Shown here: positions 25,429 to 34,899 of the stretch, one piece after another | How positions within the stretch are numbered: position 1 is the stretch's first letter | Layout: each line of letters opens with the position of its first letter | Translations under genes and position numbers: made by a program | Assembly (NCBI RefSeq): GCF_003330845.1 | Contig: NZ_CP026121.1 | Location: 4,941,501 to 5,005,500, forward strand | Direction of reading: 5' to 3' | Source: Streptomyces sp. Go-475 | Lineage (GTDB): Bacteria; Actinomycetota; Actinomycetes; Streptomycetales; Streptomycetaceae | Length of the DNA stretch: 64,000 bases | Notes under the pieces: generated by a model | The model's input: the letters and a program-made list of their open reading frames with translations, nothing else | The model's database searches: none | What the model was told of the DNA's origin: nothing

Positions 25429-26847
25429 GTGGGCCGCCTGCGCCGGCTGCTGGCCGGGCGGCGGCCGGGACTGGTCTCGCTGCGGACCACGTTCGCGGTG
25501 TCGTTCGCGGCGGTCACGGCGGCCGTGACGATCCTGGTCGGCATCCTGTCGTACAGCGCGGCGGCCCGGCTGGTGCGGGTGGACCAGCAGACGGTGTTCG
25601 ACGAGGTCGTGCAGGACCTGCGCGACGAGGTGCGGCAGAACCACATGACGCCCGGCGACTTCTCGTCCGCCGCGCCGGGCCATGACCTGGTGCGCCCCGC
25701 CCGGACGGACGTGCAGGTGCTCGGCCCGGACGGGCATGTCGTCGACCCGGGCCGTCCGGGGCTGCCGGTCACCGGCGCCGACGTGCGGATCGCCGCCGCG
25801 TCGGCGTCCGGGCGGGTGGTCGAGCACAAGGACGTCGACGTGGGCGACGACGTCTACCGCGTCGCGACCGTCTCCCTCGGCGGCGGCCGGGGCGCGGTGC
25901 AGGTCGCGCAGGAGTTCAGCGACGTCGAGGACCTGCTGCGGGCGCTCCAGCAGCGGACGCTGCTCCTGATGGCCGCGGTGGTCATCGGCGCCGGGCTGTT
26001 CGGCTGGTGGCTGGCCCGGCGGATCACGCGCCGCCTGGTCGTCCTGACCGACGCGGCCGAGGACGTCGCCCGCACCCGCCGCCTCGGCATCCAGGTGCCC
26101 GTCGCCGGACATGACGAGGTGGGCCGGCTGGGCCGGGCCTTCGACCGCATGCTCGGGCGGCTCGCCCAGTCCGAGGAGGACCAGCGCCGCCTGGTCCAGG
26201 ACGCGGGCCACGAGCTGCGCACGCCGCTGACCTCGCTGCGGACGAACATCTCCCTGCTCCGCCGGATCGACGAACTCCCGCCGGAGACCCGCGAGGAACT
26301 CGTCGCCGACCTGGGGCAGGAGGCCCGGGAGCTGACCGACCTGGTCAACGAGCTGGTCGACCTCGCGGCCGGGCAGTCCGACACGGAGCCGCCGCAGCGG
26401 GTGAACATCGCCGACATCGCGGAGGAGGTGGCGGGCCTCGCCCGGCGCCGCAGCGGACGGCGGATCGTGCTGCGCGCGAGCGGCGACACCACGACCGACG
26501 GGCGGCCCGGGATGCTGACCCGGGCGCTGTCCAACCTCGTCGAGAACGCCGTGAAGTTCGACCAGCGTGGCACGGCCCCCATCGAGATCGTCGTCGCCGG
26601 GCCCGCCCGGCCCGGCACGATCCGCGTCGAGGTCCTCGACCGGGGCCCCGGCATAGCCGAGAAGGACCTCGACCGCGTCTTCGACCGCTTCTACCGCGCG
26701 GCCGACGCCCGCTCCCTGCCGGGCTCCGGCCTGGGCCTGTCCATCGTCCGCGAGGTGGCCCTCGCACACGGTGGAGCACCGTTCGCGTTCCGCCGGGACG
26801 GCGGCGGCACGGTGATCGGCTTCACGGTGGGCGGCGGCATCGACTGA
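25429..26847 (+). CDS. Sensor histidine kinase, HisKA type
   Basis: 472 residues, starting immediately after the regulator stop codon. TM1 (~18-45) and TM2 (~177-196) enclose an extracytoplasmic sensor of ~125 residues. A HAMP segment follows (RRITRRLVVLTDAAEDVA), then HisKA with phospho-His H261 in QDAGHELRTPLTSL. The ATPase domain has N box NLVENAVKF, G1 DRGPGIAEKDL, F box FDRFYR and G2 GSGLGLSIV. It should phosphorylate the partner regulator at D53. No accessory sensor lipoprotein is adjacent. Confidence 0.95.
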   Translation: MGRLRRLLAGRRPGLVSLRTTFAVSFAAVTAAVTILVGILSYSAAARLVRVDQQTVFDEVVQDLRDEVRQNHMTPGDFSSAAPGHDLVRPARTDVQVLGPDGHVVDPGRPGLPVTGADVRIAAASASGRVVEHKDVDVGDDVYRVATVSLGGGRGAVQVAQEFSDVEDLLRALQQRTLLLMAAVVIGAGLFGWWLARRITRRLVVLTDAAEDVARTRRLGIQVPVAGHDEVGRLGRAFDRMLGRLAQSEEDQRRLVQDAGHELRTPLTSLRTNISLLRRIDELPPETREELVADLGQEARELTDLVNELVDLAAGQSDTEPPQRVNIADIAEEVAGLARRRSGRRIVLRASGDTTTDGRPGMLTRALSNLVENAVKFDQRGTAPIEIVVAGPARPGTIRVEVLDRGPGIAEKDLDRVFDRFYRAADARSLPGSGLGLSIVREVALAHGGAPFAFRRDGGGTVIGFTVGGGID

Positions 26848-26985
26848 CACACCTGTCGCGCCTGGCCGCCCGCACCCCATCCCGCTGGACCCGGGCCGCC
26901 TCCCCGCGTACGAACCCCCCGGGCCGAGCAGGTATGCGTGCGGGGACGCGACCGTCGCGCCCCGGGTGAGGGGAGGACCGGCAGC

Positions 26986-28251
26986 GTGCTGAGTGACGAG
27001 GAGGCCGCCGCCCTGGCGGAGATCGACGAGGCGGCCCTGGCCCGGACCCTTCAGGAGCTGATCGCCGTGCCCAGCGTGACCGGCAGCGCCGCCGAGTCGG
27101 AGCTGCAGCACCAGCTGGCGGGCCGGCTGGAGTGGCTCGGCCTGGAGACCGACCTGTGGTCGATGGACCTGCCCGCCCTCCGGGCCCACCCGGACTTCCC
27201 GGGCACGGAGGCGCCCCGCGACGAGGCCTGGGGCCTGGTCGGCACCACCCCCGACGGCGGCGACGGGCCCACCCTGATCCTCCAGGGCCACGTCGACGTC
27301 GTACCGCCCGGCGACCCCGCCGCCTGGGACGGTGACCCGTTCGTGCCCCGGGTGACCGGGGACGTCGTCCACGGGCGCGGCGCCTGCGACATGAAGGCCG
27401 GCATAGCCGCGCACCTCGCCGCGCTGGCCGCGATCCGCGCGGCCGGGATCCGCCTGCGCGGCCGGATCGCCGTGCACTTCGTCGTCGGCGAGGAGGACGG
27501 CGGCCTCGGCGCCTTCGGCACCCTCCAGCGGGGCCACGGCGGCGACGCCTGCGTCATCGCCGAGCCCACCGCGGGCACGCTGATCACCGCCAACGCCGGT
27601 GCCCTGACGTTCCGCGTCACCGTGCCCGGCCGGGCCGCCCACGCCAGTTCCCGGGAGCGGGGCGTGAGCGCGATCGACGCGTACCTGCCCCTGCACCAGG
27701 CCCTGGCCCGCCTGGAGGCCGTACGCAACACCGATCCGGACCCGCTGCTGGCCGAGTACCCCATCCCCTACGCGCTCTCCGTCGGCACGGTGCGCTCCGG
27801 CGACTGGGCGAGCAGCGTCCCGGACCTGCTCGTCGCCGAGGGCCGGCTCGGCGTACGCCTCGACGAGGACCCGGACGACGCGCGCCGCGCCCTGGAGGAG
27901 TGCGTCGCCGAGGCCGCCGCCGCCGACCCCTGGCTCCGCGCCCACCCGCCGGCCGTGACCTGGCCCGGCGGCCGGTTCGCCCCCGGCCGCCTGCCCGACG
28001 GCCATCCCCTGCCCGGCCTCCTGCGCGGCGCCTGGTCCGACACGGCGGGCGGCCCCGCCCTGCGCGAACGCGGCGCGACGTACGGCAGCGACCTGCGGCT
28101 GTACGCCGGGGCCGGCATCCCCACGCTGCAGTTCGGGCCGGGGGACATCCAGGTGGCCCACAGCGCGGGGGAACGGGTGTCACTACGCGAGGTGGTGGCG
28201 GTGACGCGGGCGCTGGTGGTCGGGGCGCTGCGGGTGGTCGGCACGAAGTGA
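26986..28251 (+). CDS. M20-family metallopeptidase (ArgE/DapE/ACY1-like deacylase)
   Basis: 421 residues from a GTG at 26986, 8 nt after GGGAGGA. The di-zinc site is complete: H102 in LQGHVDVVPPGD, bridging D135 in GRGACDMKAG, catalytic E169 and ligand E170 in VVGEEDGG, IAEPTAG, and the C-terminal QVAHSAGERV. The lid/dimerisation domain (~205-320) includes VTVPGRAAHASSRERGVSA. The family covers acetylornithine deacetylase, succinyl-DAP desuccinylase and aminoacylases; neighbours give no pathway hint, so substrate stays open. Confidence 0.92.
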   Translation: MLSDEEAAALAEIDEAALARTLQELIAVPSVTGSAAESELQHQLAGRLEWLGLETDLWSMDLPALRAHPDFPGTEAPRDEAWGLVGTTPDGGDGPTLILQGHVDVVPPGDPAAWDGDPFVPRVTGDVVHGRGACDMKAGIAAHLAALAAIRAAGIRLRGRIAVHFVVGEEDGGLGAFGTLQRGHGGDACVIAEPTAGTLITANAGALTFRVTVPGRAAHASSRERGVSAIDAYLPLHQALARLEAVRNTDPDPLLAEYPIPYALSVGTVRSGDWASSVPDLLVAEGRLGVRLDEDPDDARRALEECVAEAAAADPWLRAHPPAVTWPGGRFAPGRLPDGHPLPGLLRGAWSDTAGGPALRERGATYGSDLRLYAGAGIPTLQFGPGDIQVAHSAGERVSLREVVAVTRALVVGALRVVGTK

Positions 28252-28290
28252 CCACCACCCGGCGGACGCCACGCCGCCCGAGGCGGTCGG

Positions 28291-28890
28291 TCAGCTCGCG
28301 GCCCCCCACCGCAGCGCGTGCTGGAGACGAAACCGCCCGCCGTGCGTGAGCCGCACCCCCGGCGTTCCCGAGAAGATCTCGTGCCCCTTGTCGTGGTCGC
28401 CCGCCTCGGCGGCCTCCTGGTGGGCCTCGACACTCGTCCACTCGGTGTAGAGCAGAACGCGGCTGCCGTCGACGCTGTGCAGGAAGCGGGCGGAGATCGC
28501 CCCGGGGTGGCCGCCGTCCCGCGGCTGCGCAGCGATCACCGCGTCCGTGAAGAAGCGCTGCCGCTCGGGCCCGTCGACGTCGAAGGCAGCGGTGATGAGG
28601 CAGCCCGGGACACGGGTCTCGTGGTCCTCGGCCAGGCTGCGGTCGAGGCGGTAGCGGGGTGGGCCGGCGGGCGGGACCGCCGTGTCGTCGTCCCACTGGG
28701 CGAGCGTCAGCACGGTCTCCCCGTCCGTGCTCAGGAACCAGCTGACGGCGGCGAGGCCCGGCGGCGGGGTCTCCAGTGCTCCCGACTCGGCTGCCACGAG
28801 CGCCCGTTGGCGGTCGGGGCCGTCGGCGTGCCGGGTGCCGATGACCAGCGTGCCGGGGCGGGTGAGATCCGGGAAGAGGGCGGTGGGCAC
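28291..28890 (-). CDS. Two-repeat ABM-like (antibiotic biosynthesis monooxygenase fold) protein
   Basis: 199 residues from a GTG at 28890, 8 nt after GAAGGAG. Two ferredoxin-like repeats are visible: TLVIGTRHADGPDRQRALVA with AVSWFLSTDGETVLTLAQW, and CLITAAFDVDGPERQRFFTD with SARFLHSVDGSRVLLYTEW. Each ends in a tryptophan-containing strand, the hallmark of dimeric alpha+beta barrels such as ABM domains. The tandem makes the protein a pseudo-dimer. No cofactor or catalytic residues are clear. It is divergent from the condensation-like gene. Confidence 0.78.
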   Translation of the reverse strand: MPTALFPDLTRPGTLVIGTRHADGPDRQRALVAAESGALETPPPGLAAVSWFLSTDGETVLTLAQWDDDTAVPPAGPPRYRLDRSLAEDHETRVPGCLITAAFDVDGPERQRFFTDAVIAAQPRDGGHPGAISARFLHSVDGSRVLLYTEWTSVEAHQEAAEAGDHDKGHEIFSGTPGVRLTHGGRFRLQHALRWGAAS

Positions 28891-29181
28891 GGGAGGGCTC
28901 CTTCTCGTACGGACGCGGGACGGCGGTGGAACCGTGATCGTGCCCGAGGGCGCCGTGGGACGGTCAACCGCTTTACTCACGCCGGGGGCCCGGGGGCGGT
29001 GCAAAAACCCGCTGATCTGCTGGTATGCCGAACGTCGTCAACCGGCGGGCGACGGCGCGGTCTCGTATCGCCGTTCGAGATGCCATTCGTTCCCCTGAAA
29101 TGTGGCGACACCCGGTGTGGCCGGTCGCGGGCTCGGCATTCCCTTGATCGGGTCTGTCCCATCTGCGAACGGAGACGCCCC

Positions 29182-30594
29182 GTGCGAATGACTGACATCC
29201 AGCGCTGCGAGGTCCGGCCTGGACGACTCGTCGAATGGACGCTCAGTCCGGCGACCGTCGCGACGGCGAAGGGCCTGCCGGAGGACTCCCGGCCGCCCGC
29301 CTACATCCAGGAGTCGCACCTGCGGACCGCGCGGACCGTGCGCGACGACGGCCTGTTCGTGCCGACCTGGATCGGCGCCGCCTTCGACCTCCCGGGCCGG
29401 GCCGACCTCGACGCCCTGGGCGAGGCGCTGCGCGGCTGGACCCTGCGGCACGAGACGCTGCGCAGCGGATTCCGCTGGGCGGGCGGCTCCGGCGACGAGC
29501 TGCGCCGCTTCACCCTCGACGCCGACGCCGTGTCCCTGCACCGTGAGGACGTCGGCGACTTCACCGACCCCGCGGCCCTCGCCCAGCACCTCCAGGACCG
29601 CTTCGACACCACGGCGGACGCCCTGCGCTGGCCCAACCTCATCTACACGGCGGTCGTCCGGGACGACAGCACCAGCGTGTACCTGGCCTTCGACCACAGC
29701 AACGTCGACGCGTTCTCGATCTACCGCATGCCGGCCGAGATCCGCGAGCTGTACGCCGCCCACCGCACCGGCCGCGCCCCGGACCAGGCACCGGTCAGCA
29801 GCTACGTCGACTTCTGCGAGGCCGAGCGGGCGGACGCGGACCGGATGGACGCCGACCACGAGATCGTCGCCCGCTGGCGGGAGTTCATCCAGCGCTGCGA
29901 CGGGCGGCTGCCGAGTTTCCCCGTCGACCTCGGCCTGGAGCCCGGCGGTGCGCTGCCCACCCAGAAGCTGATGCGGGAGATGCTCGTGGACGCGGACGCC
30001 GCCGCCGCGTTCGAGGCGTACTGCCGCCCCTGCGGCGGCACCCAGGTCGGGCTGCTGGCGGCGACCGCGCTGATCGTCCACGAGATCGGCGGCGAGTCCG
30101 TCTACCGCACCGTGGTGCCCTTCCACACCCGGGCGAGGTCGGCGTACTCGGACTCCGTGGGCTGGTACGTCGGCGGCGCGCCGATCGAGGTGCCCGTGGC
30201 CCGCACGCCCGACTTCCCGGCCGCGCTGACGACCGTGCGCAACGCGCTGCACACCGCCCGGCCGCTGGCCCGCATGCCGCTCGCCCGGGTGCTGCGGCTG
30301 CTGGGCGCCGACTTCCGGCCGACCTCCCCGGACATGTACTCGATCGTGTCGTACACCGACACCCGGGCCATCCCGGACTCCACGAGCTGGACCGAGCGCA
30401 ACGCCTACGGCCTGATCAGGGTCTCCTACGGCGACCAGGTGTGCGCCTGGGTGACCCGGCTGCACGAGGGGCTGTGGTTCGCGGCCCGCCACCCGGACAC
30501 CGACGTCGCCCACAAGAACCTGCGGCTGTACGCCGACCGGCTGCGCGACATCATCCTGTCGGTCGCGGACCGCGCCCCCCACACCAGGCGGTGA
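29182..30594 (+). CDS. Stand-alone condensation-domain-like acyltransferase
   Basis: About 470 residues. The fold is that of NRPS condensation/PapA-type CoA-dependent acyltransferases: an N-terminal half with RGWTLRHETLRSGFRW, then the catalytic HxxxD as DHSNVDAFS (H172, D176), a variant of HHxxxDG. The C-terminal half has CGGTQVGLLAATALIV, RTVVPFHTRAR and VGWYVGGAPIEVPV, matching the latch and floor-loop region. No adenylation, carrier or PKS domains are nearby. The GTG at 29182 is 7 nt after GGAG; the ATG at 29188 is two codons later and poorly spaced. It may esterify a small hydroxylated or aminated substrate. Product unknown. Confidence 0.8.
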   Translation: MRMTDIQRCEVRPGRLVEWTLSPATVATAKGLPEDSRPPAYIQESHLRTARTVRDDGLFVPTWIGAAFDLPGRADLDALGEALRGWTLRHETLRSGFRWAGGSGDELRRFTLDADAVSLHREDVGDFTDPAALAQHLQDRFDTTADALRWPNLIYTAVVRDDSTSVYLAFDHSNVDAFSIYRMPAEIRELYAAHRTGRAPDQAPVSSYVDFCEAERADADRMDADHEIVARWREFIQRCDGRLPSFPVDLGLEPGGALPTQKLMREMLVDADAAAAFEAYCRPCGGTQVGLLAATALIVHEIGGESVYRTVVPFHTRARSAYSDSVGWYVGGAPIEVPVARTPDFPAALTTVRNALHTARPLARMPLARVLRLLGADFRPTSPDMYSIVSYTDTRAIPDSTSWTERNAYGLIRVSYGDQVCAWVTRLHEGLWFAARHPDTDVAHKNLRLYADRLRDIILSVADRAPHTRR

Positions 30595-30606
30595 GCCGCC
30601 CCGGGC

Positions 30607-31686
30607 CTACACGCCCGCGTACGAGTGCTTGCCGGAGACGAAGATGTTCACGCCGTAGTAGTTGAACAGCCAGCAGCCGAAGGCGAGCAGGGCCAGGTAG
30701 GCGGCCTTGCGGCCCTTCCAGCCGGCCGTGGCGCGGGCGTGCAGGTAACCGGCGTAGGCGACCCAGGTGATGAAGGACCAGGTCTCCTTGGGGTCCCAGC
30801 CCCAGTAGCGGCCCCAGGCGTCGCCGGCCCAGATGGCGCCCGCGATGATCGTGAACGTCCACAGCGGGAAGACGGCCGCGTTGACGCGGTAGGAGAACTT
30901 GTCGAGGGAGGCGGAGGAGGGCAGCCGCTCCAGCACCGAGGTGGCGAAGGTGCCGGGCGTGCCGCCGCTCGCCAGCTTGTTCTCGTAGGAGTCCTTGAAG
31001 AGGTACAGGATCGTGCCGACCGCGCCCACGTAGAACACCGCGCCGCAGAAGATCGCCGTGGAGACGTGGATGTACAGCCAGTACGAGTGCAGCGCCGGGA
31101 CGAGCTGGTCGCTGGCGGTGTACAGGACCGTGACGGCGAGGCCCAGGTCGAGCAGGACGGTGGTGGTCAGGAACAGGCCGAGCCAGCGGACGTTCTTCTT
31201 CAGCGCCAGCAGGCCGAGGTAGACCCCGACCGCGACCGTGGAGAACGTGATGTTGAACTCGTACATGTTGCCCCACGGCGCCCGCTCCACCGAGGCCGCG
31301 CGGGCGATGACGCCGCCCAGCTCGATCAAGAAGGCGAGCACGGTGAGGGAGATGGCGATCCGGCCGTAGAGGTCGCCCTGTTCGTCACCGCCGTGGGCGC
31401 CGGGCCCGTCCGGCACGTCGCGCTGGCCGGCCGCGGCCCGCACGGTGACCTTCGGCCGCTCCAGCACGGCGGTGCCGCCCGCCTGGTTCACGGTGACGGC
31501 GGGCGCCTTCTTCGCCGCCTGCTCGGTGGTGAGCGCGGCGGCGGTCCGGGCGACCTTGCTGCGGCTGCCGAAGAGCCACTCCGCGATGTACGCGAAGAAG
31601 GCCAGGGTGTAGACGGCCATCGCGGAGTAGATCAGCGTGTTGCTGATGTTGGCGAGATGTTCGTTGGTGGCGGCGGCGAGAGTCAC
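30607..31686 (-). CDS. ccsB: Cytochrome c biogenesis protein CcsB (system II heme handler)
   Basis: 359 residues of mostly membrane helices. The WWD domain that binds heme is clear: WGRYWGWDPKETWSFITW, flanked by conserved histidines in external loops (VPALHSYWLYIHVSTAIF; AYAGYLHARA). With ResB it moves heme across the membrane and attaches it to CxxCH motifs of cytochrome c. The start overlaps the resB stop by 4 bp (ATGA at 31683-31686). A charged loop (RTAAALTTEQAAKKAPAVTV) sits after the first helix, as in other actinobacteria. Confidence 0.95.
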   Translation of the reverse strand: MTLAAATNEHLANISNTLIYSAMAVYTLAFFAYIAEWLFGSRSKVARTAAALTTEQAAKKAPAVTVNQAGGTAVLERPKVTVRAAAGQRDVPDGPGAHGGDEQGDLYGRIAISLTVLAFLIELGGVIARAASVERAPWGNMYEFNITFSTVAVGVYLGLLALKKNVRWLGLFLTTTVLLDLGLAVTVLYTASDQLVPALHSYWLYIHVSTAIFCGAVFYVGAVGTILYLFKDSYENKLASGGTPGTFATSVLERLPSSASLDKFSYRVNAAVFPLWTFTIIAGAIWAGDAWGRYWGWDPKETWSFITWVAYAGYLHARATAGWKGRKAAYLALLAFGCWLFNYYGVNIFVSGKHSYAGV

Positions 31687-33413
31687 TTGTTCTCAGCCCC
31701 TTCGGCAGGTACGGGGGTTTCGGTGCCCGGCTCCTGGTCGGGGTCGGGGGAATCTGCGGGGTCGGATGCTCCGGGCGCCCGGTCGTACAGGATCCCGGCG
31801 AGGTCGCCCAGTTCCTCGGGGACCTTGGCGGACTCGCTGCGGCCGAGGCCCGCCATCTCGACGACGGTGACGCCGTCGGCGCCCCGGACCGCGCGGACCC
31901 AGACGCGGCGGCGCTGGATGAACAGCGAGCCGGCCAGGCCGAAGATCGCGGCGATGGCACCGCCCAGGGCCCAGCCGCTGGCGGGCTGCTGGGTGATCTG
32001 GAACTGCGCCCACTCCTTGATGTCCTTCTCGAACGTGATCGAGCCGGCGCCGTTCGGCAGCTGCATCGTCTGGCCGGGCCTGAGCAGCTTCTTCAGCAGC
32101 TGCCCCTTGGAGTCCTTGAACTCCTTCATGTTGGTCTTGTCGAGCTGGTACACGCTCTGCGGCAGGCCCGAGTCGACACCCAGGTCGCCGTGGTAGGCGT
32201 TCAGCGCGAGGACCGGGCGCGTCAGCGCCGGGAACTGGGAGACCATCGGGCCGCCGTTGTAGGTGGGCACGAAGAACGCCTGGAAGCCGAGCTGTTCCTT
32301 CTGGCCCTTGGCGTTGCGGTAGCCGTCCATGACCTTGATGGCGCCCGAGGAGGTCGCGAAGCCGTCCAGCGGGAGCAGCGGCACGGCGTCGCGGTAGACG
32401 ACGTTCCCCTTGCCGTCGCGGACGGTGACGACCGGGGCGTAGCCGTGGCTGGCGAGGTAGACCTTGGTGTCGCCGATGGTGAGCGGCTCGTTGACCTTGA
32501 TGGTCTTGTGCTCGTCCTTGCCGTAGGCGCCCACGCTGTAGTCGACCGTCGCCTGGTAGGTGCGCGGGGTGCCGCGGTTCGGGCCGCTCGTCTCGTAGGT
32601 GCCCTCGAAGTCCTTCAGGCGGAAGCTGAAGGGGTTCAGGTCGTCCTGGGTGAAGAGGTTGCCGGACTTGAAGTCGTCGTACTGGGTGAGGGTGTTGGAG
32701 AAGCCGTCGCCCTCGACGACCAGCTTGAAGCCCTCGGCCTTGAACAGCTGGCCCCAGGCGAAGGCGACCAGCATCACGATCAGGGCGAGGTGGAAGACGA
32801 GGTTGCCGACCTCGCGCAGGTAGCCCTTCTCGGCGGCGACCGCGTCACCGGCGAGGTGCGCGCGGAAGCGGCGCTTCTTCAGCAGGGCGAGCGCGGCCTC
32901 GCGGACCTGCTCGGGTTCGGCCGTCGTGCGCCACGTGGTGTGGGCGGGCAGCCGGGTCAGCCGCTTGGGAGCGCCCGGCGGGCGGCCGCGCAGCTGGCCG
33001 ACGAACTGCCAGGTGCGGGGCACGATGCAGCCGATGAGGGAGACGAACAGCAGGATGTAGATCGCGGAGAACCACACCGAGCTGTAGACGTGGAACATCC
33101 CGAGCTTGTCGTAGATGTCGCCGAGGGTGGGGTTGTTCTTGCGGAACTCGGCGACCTTGGTGGCGTCGATGCCGGTCTGCGGGATGAGCGAGCCGGGGAT
33201 CGCGCCGAGCGACAGCAGCAGGAGCAGCAGCAGCGCGACCCGCATGGAGGTGAGCTGCCGCCAGAACCAGCGGACCCAGCCGACGACCCCGAGGGAGGGC
33301 AGGCCCGGTCCGTCCTCCTTGGGGGCGGTGGACAGGTGCGATCCCGCGTCGCCGAGGTCCTGTTCCTCCGGGCCGCCGGCGGGGGCCGGGTCGGTGGTGC
33401 TGGTCTTGCTCAT
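31683..33413 (-). CDS. resB: Cytochrome c biogenesis protein ResB
   Basis: 576 residues. A cytoplasmic N-terminus is followed by membrane helices (VALLLLLLLSLGAIPGSLIP; VWFSAIYILLFVSLIGCIVP; NLVFHLALIVMLVAFAWG), then a large extracytoplasmic domain (~210-485) and a last helix (GWALGGAIAAIFGLAGSLFI). The order matches ResB/Ccs1. The C-terminus is Pro/Asp/Glu-rich. It lies between ccdA (3-bp gap) and ccsB (4-bp overlap), so the operon delivers reductant and heme to cytochrome c together. Confidence 0.95.
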   Translation of the reverse strand: MSKTSTTDPAPAGGPEEQDLGDAGSHLSTAPKEDGPGLPSLGVVGWVRWFWRQLTSMRVALLLLLLLSLGAIPGSLIPQTGIDATKVAEFRKNNPTLGDIYDKLGMFHVYSSVWFSAIYILLFVSLIGCIVPRTWQFVGQLRGRPPGAPKRLTRLPAHTTWRTTAEPEQVREAALALLKKRRFRAHLAGDAVAAEKGYLREVGNLVFHLALIVMLVAFAWGQLFKAEGFKLVVEGDGFSNTLTQYDDFKSGNLFTQDDLNPFSFRLKDFEGTYETSGPNRGTPRTYQATVDYSVGAYGKDEHKTIKVNEPLTIGDTKVYLASHGYAPVVTVRDGKGNVVYRDAVPLLPLDGFATSSGAIKVMDGYRNAKGQKEQLGFQAFFVPTYNGGPMVSQFPALTRPVLALNAYHGDLGVDSGLPQSVYQLDKTNMKEFKDSKGQLLKKLLRPGQTMQLPNGAGSITFEKDIKEWAQFQITQQPASGWALGGAIAAIFGLAGSLFIQRRRVWVRAVRGADGVTVVEMAGLGRSESAKVPEELGDLAGILYDRAPGASDPADSPDPDQEPGTETPVPAEGAENK

Positions 33414-33416
33414 CGA

Positions 33417-34190
33417 TCAGATCCCCACAGTGAAGCCGTTGGACCAGGTCTGCATCTCCTGCACGATGCGGTCCCAGGCGCCGGTCAGCAGCAGCAGACC
33501 GGTGACGATCATCATGCTGCCGCCGATGCGCATCACCCAGACGTAGTGGCGCTTGACCCAGCTGAAGGCGCCGAGGGCCTTGCGGAAGGCGACCGCGGCG
33601 AGCACGAAGGGCACGCCGAGACCGAGACAGTACGCGACGGTCAGTATGGCGCCGCGGCCCGCGCTGCCCTGGTCCTGGGACAGGATCAGCACGGAGGACA
33701 GGGTGGGTCCGATGCACGGCGTCCAGCCGATCCCGAACAGCGCGCCCAGCAGCGGCGCCCCGACGAGCCCGGTCACGGGCCGCTTGTGGAGGCGGAACTC
33801 GCGCTGCGTCATCCAGGGCATCAGCCCCATGAAGAACACGCCCATGAGGATCATGAGCCCGCCCAGCACCTTGGACAGCACGCCCCGGTTGGCCTGGAGC
33901 GTGTCGCCGAAGTAGCCGAACAGCGCGCCGGAGGAGACGAACACGGCGGTGAAGCCGAGCACGAACAGGGAGGCGCCCGCGACCATCCGGCCGCGCCGGG
34001 CCTCGGCCAGGTCGGTGCCGGTGACGCCGGTCACATACGACAGGTAGCCGGGGACGAGCGGCAGGACGCACGGCGAGAAGAAGGAGACGAGACCGCCGAG
34101 GAGCGCGATGGGCAGGGCCACCAGCAGGGCGCCGTTGAGCACCGTGCCGTTGTAGCCCGTCGCCGCGAGCGTGGTGACTGCCGGGGTCAC
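33417..34190 (-). CDS. ccdA: Thiol-disulfide membrane transporter CcdA
   Basis: 257 residues with six membrane helices and the paired redox cysteines of CcdA: C41 in FFSPCVLPLVPGY and C159 in GWTPCIGP. It carries electrons from cytoplasmic thioredoxin to the extracytoplasmic thioredoxin-like lipoprotein encoded just upstream. A GTG at 34190 lies 1 bp beyond the stop of that gene. The spacing suggests strict co-translation. Confidence 0.95.
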   Translation of the reverse strand: MTPAVTTLAATGYNGTVLNGALLVALPIALLGGLVSFFSPCVLPLVPGYLSYVTGVTGTDLAEARRGRMVAGASLFVLGFTAVFVSSGALFGYFGDTLQANRGVLSKVLGGLMILMGVFFMGLMPWMTQREFRLHKRPVTGLVGAPLLGALFGIGWTPCIGPTLSSVLILSQDQGSAGRGAILTVAYCLGLGVPFVLAAVAFRKALGAFSWVKRHYVWVMRIGGSMMIVTGLLLLTGAWDRIVQEMQTWSNGFTVGI

Positions 34191-34191
34191 G

Positions 34192-34833
34192 TCACTTCTC
34201 CGCGAGGACCGGGGCGATCATCTTGCGGAGCTTCTCCTCGCTCAGCGCCTGGAGCGAGCGGGCGGCGATCCTGCCCTCCCGGTCGAAGACGAGCGTGGAG
34301 GGGATCGCCTGCGGGTTGAGGGTGCCGCGCTCGAAGCGGAGCATCAGCTTGCCCGTCGGGTCGTACAGGCTCGGGTACGTCACCCCGTACGCCTTCTCGA
34401 AGGCGAGGGCCGGGCCGGTGCTGGTGTCGCGGGTGTTGATGCCGACGAACTGGACGCCCTTGCCCTTGAGGTCCTTCCAGACCTTCTCGAAGCCGGGCGC
34501 CTCGGCGCGGCAGGGCGGGCACCAGGAGCCCCAGACGTTGACGACGACGACCTTGCCCTTGTAGTCGGCGACGTCGAGCTGCTTGCCGTCGATGGTCTTG
34601 CCGGACAGGTCCGGGGCGTCCGCGCGCTCGCCCTTGTCCGCGGTGGCGATGCCGTCCTTGCCCAGGACGAAGTTGGTGTCACCGCCCCCGCTGGACGTGC
34701 CGCCCGAGCTGCACGCGGTCAGGGTCAGCGCCGCCGCCGCGGCACCGGCGGTGAGCAGGGTGGCGCGGCGGGGGCCCGTGGAGGTGCGACGGGTGCGGTT
34801 CGAGCGCAGGGGGGCGCGGCTGGCGGCACTCAT
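34192..34833 (-). CDS. TlpA/ResA-like thioredoxin-fold lipoprotein
   Basis: 213 residues. Arg-rich N-terminus, hydrophobic stretch and lipobox LTAC (C41). The thioredoxin fold has CXXC at C105-C108 in WGSWCPPCRAE, preceded by GKVVVVNVW, as in ResA/TlpA/CcmG. It should reduce apocytochrome c cysteines outside the membrane using electrons from CcdA. It is the first gene of the four-gene cytochrome c maturation operon. The cis-Pro region (QAIPSTLVFDREGRI) is intact. Confidence 0.92.
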   Translation of the reverse strand: MSAASRAPLRSNRTRRTSTGPRRATLLTAGAAAAALTLTACSSGGTSSGGGDTNFVLGKDGIATADKGERADAPDLSGKTIDGKQLDVADYKGKVVVVNVWGSWCPPCRAEAPGFEKVWKDLKGKGVQFVGINTRDTSTGPALAFEKAYGVTYPSLYDPTGKLMLRFERGTLNPQAIPSTLVFDREGRIAARSLQALSEEKLRKMIAPVLAEK

Positions 34834-34899
34834 GTGAAAAGTTTCGCATGTCCGTTCTGGGGATCTCGCCCACCCCCCTTGCGGGCGGAAAACCGCATT

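Noticed and set aside
24667..28161. 1,164-residue minus-strand ORF
   Set aside because: It lies across the response regulator, kinase and M20 peptidase genes, all with clear catalytic motifs on the plus strand. The translation is low-complexity with no recognisable domain.
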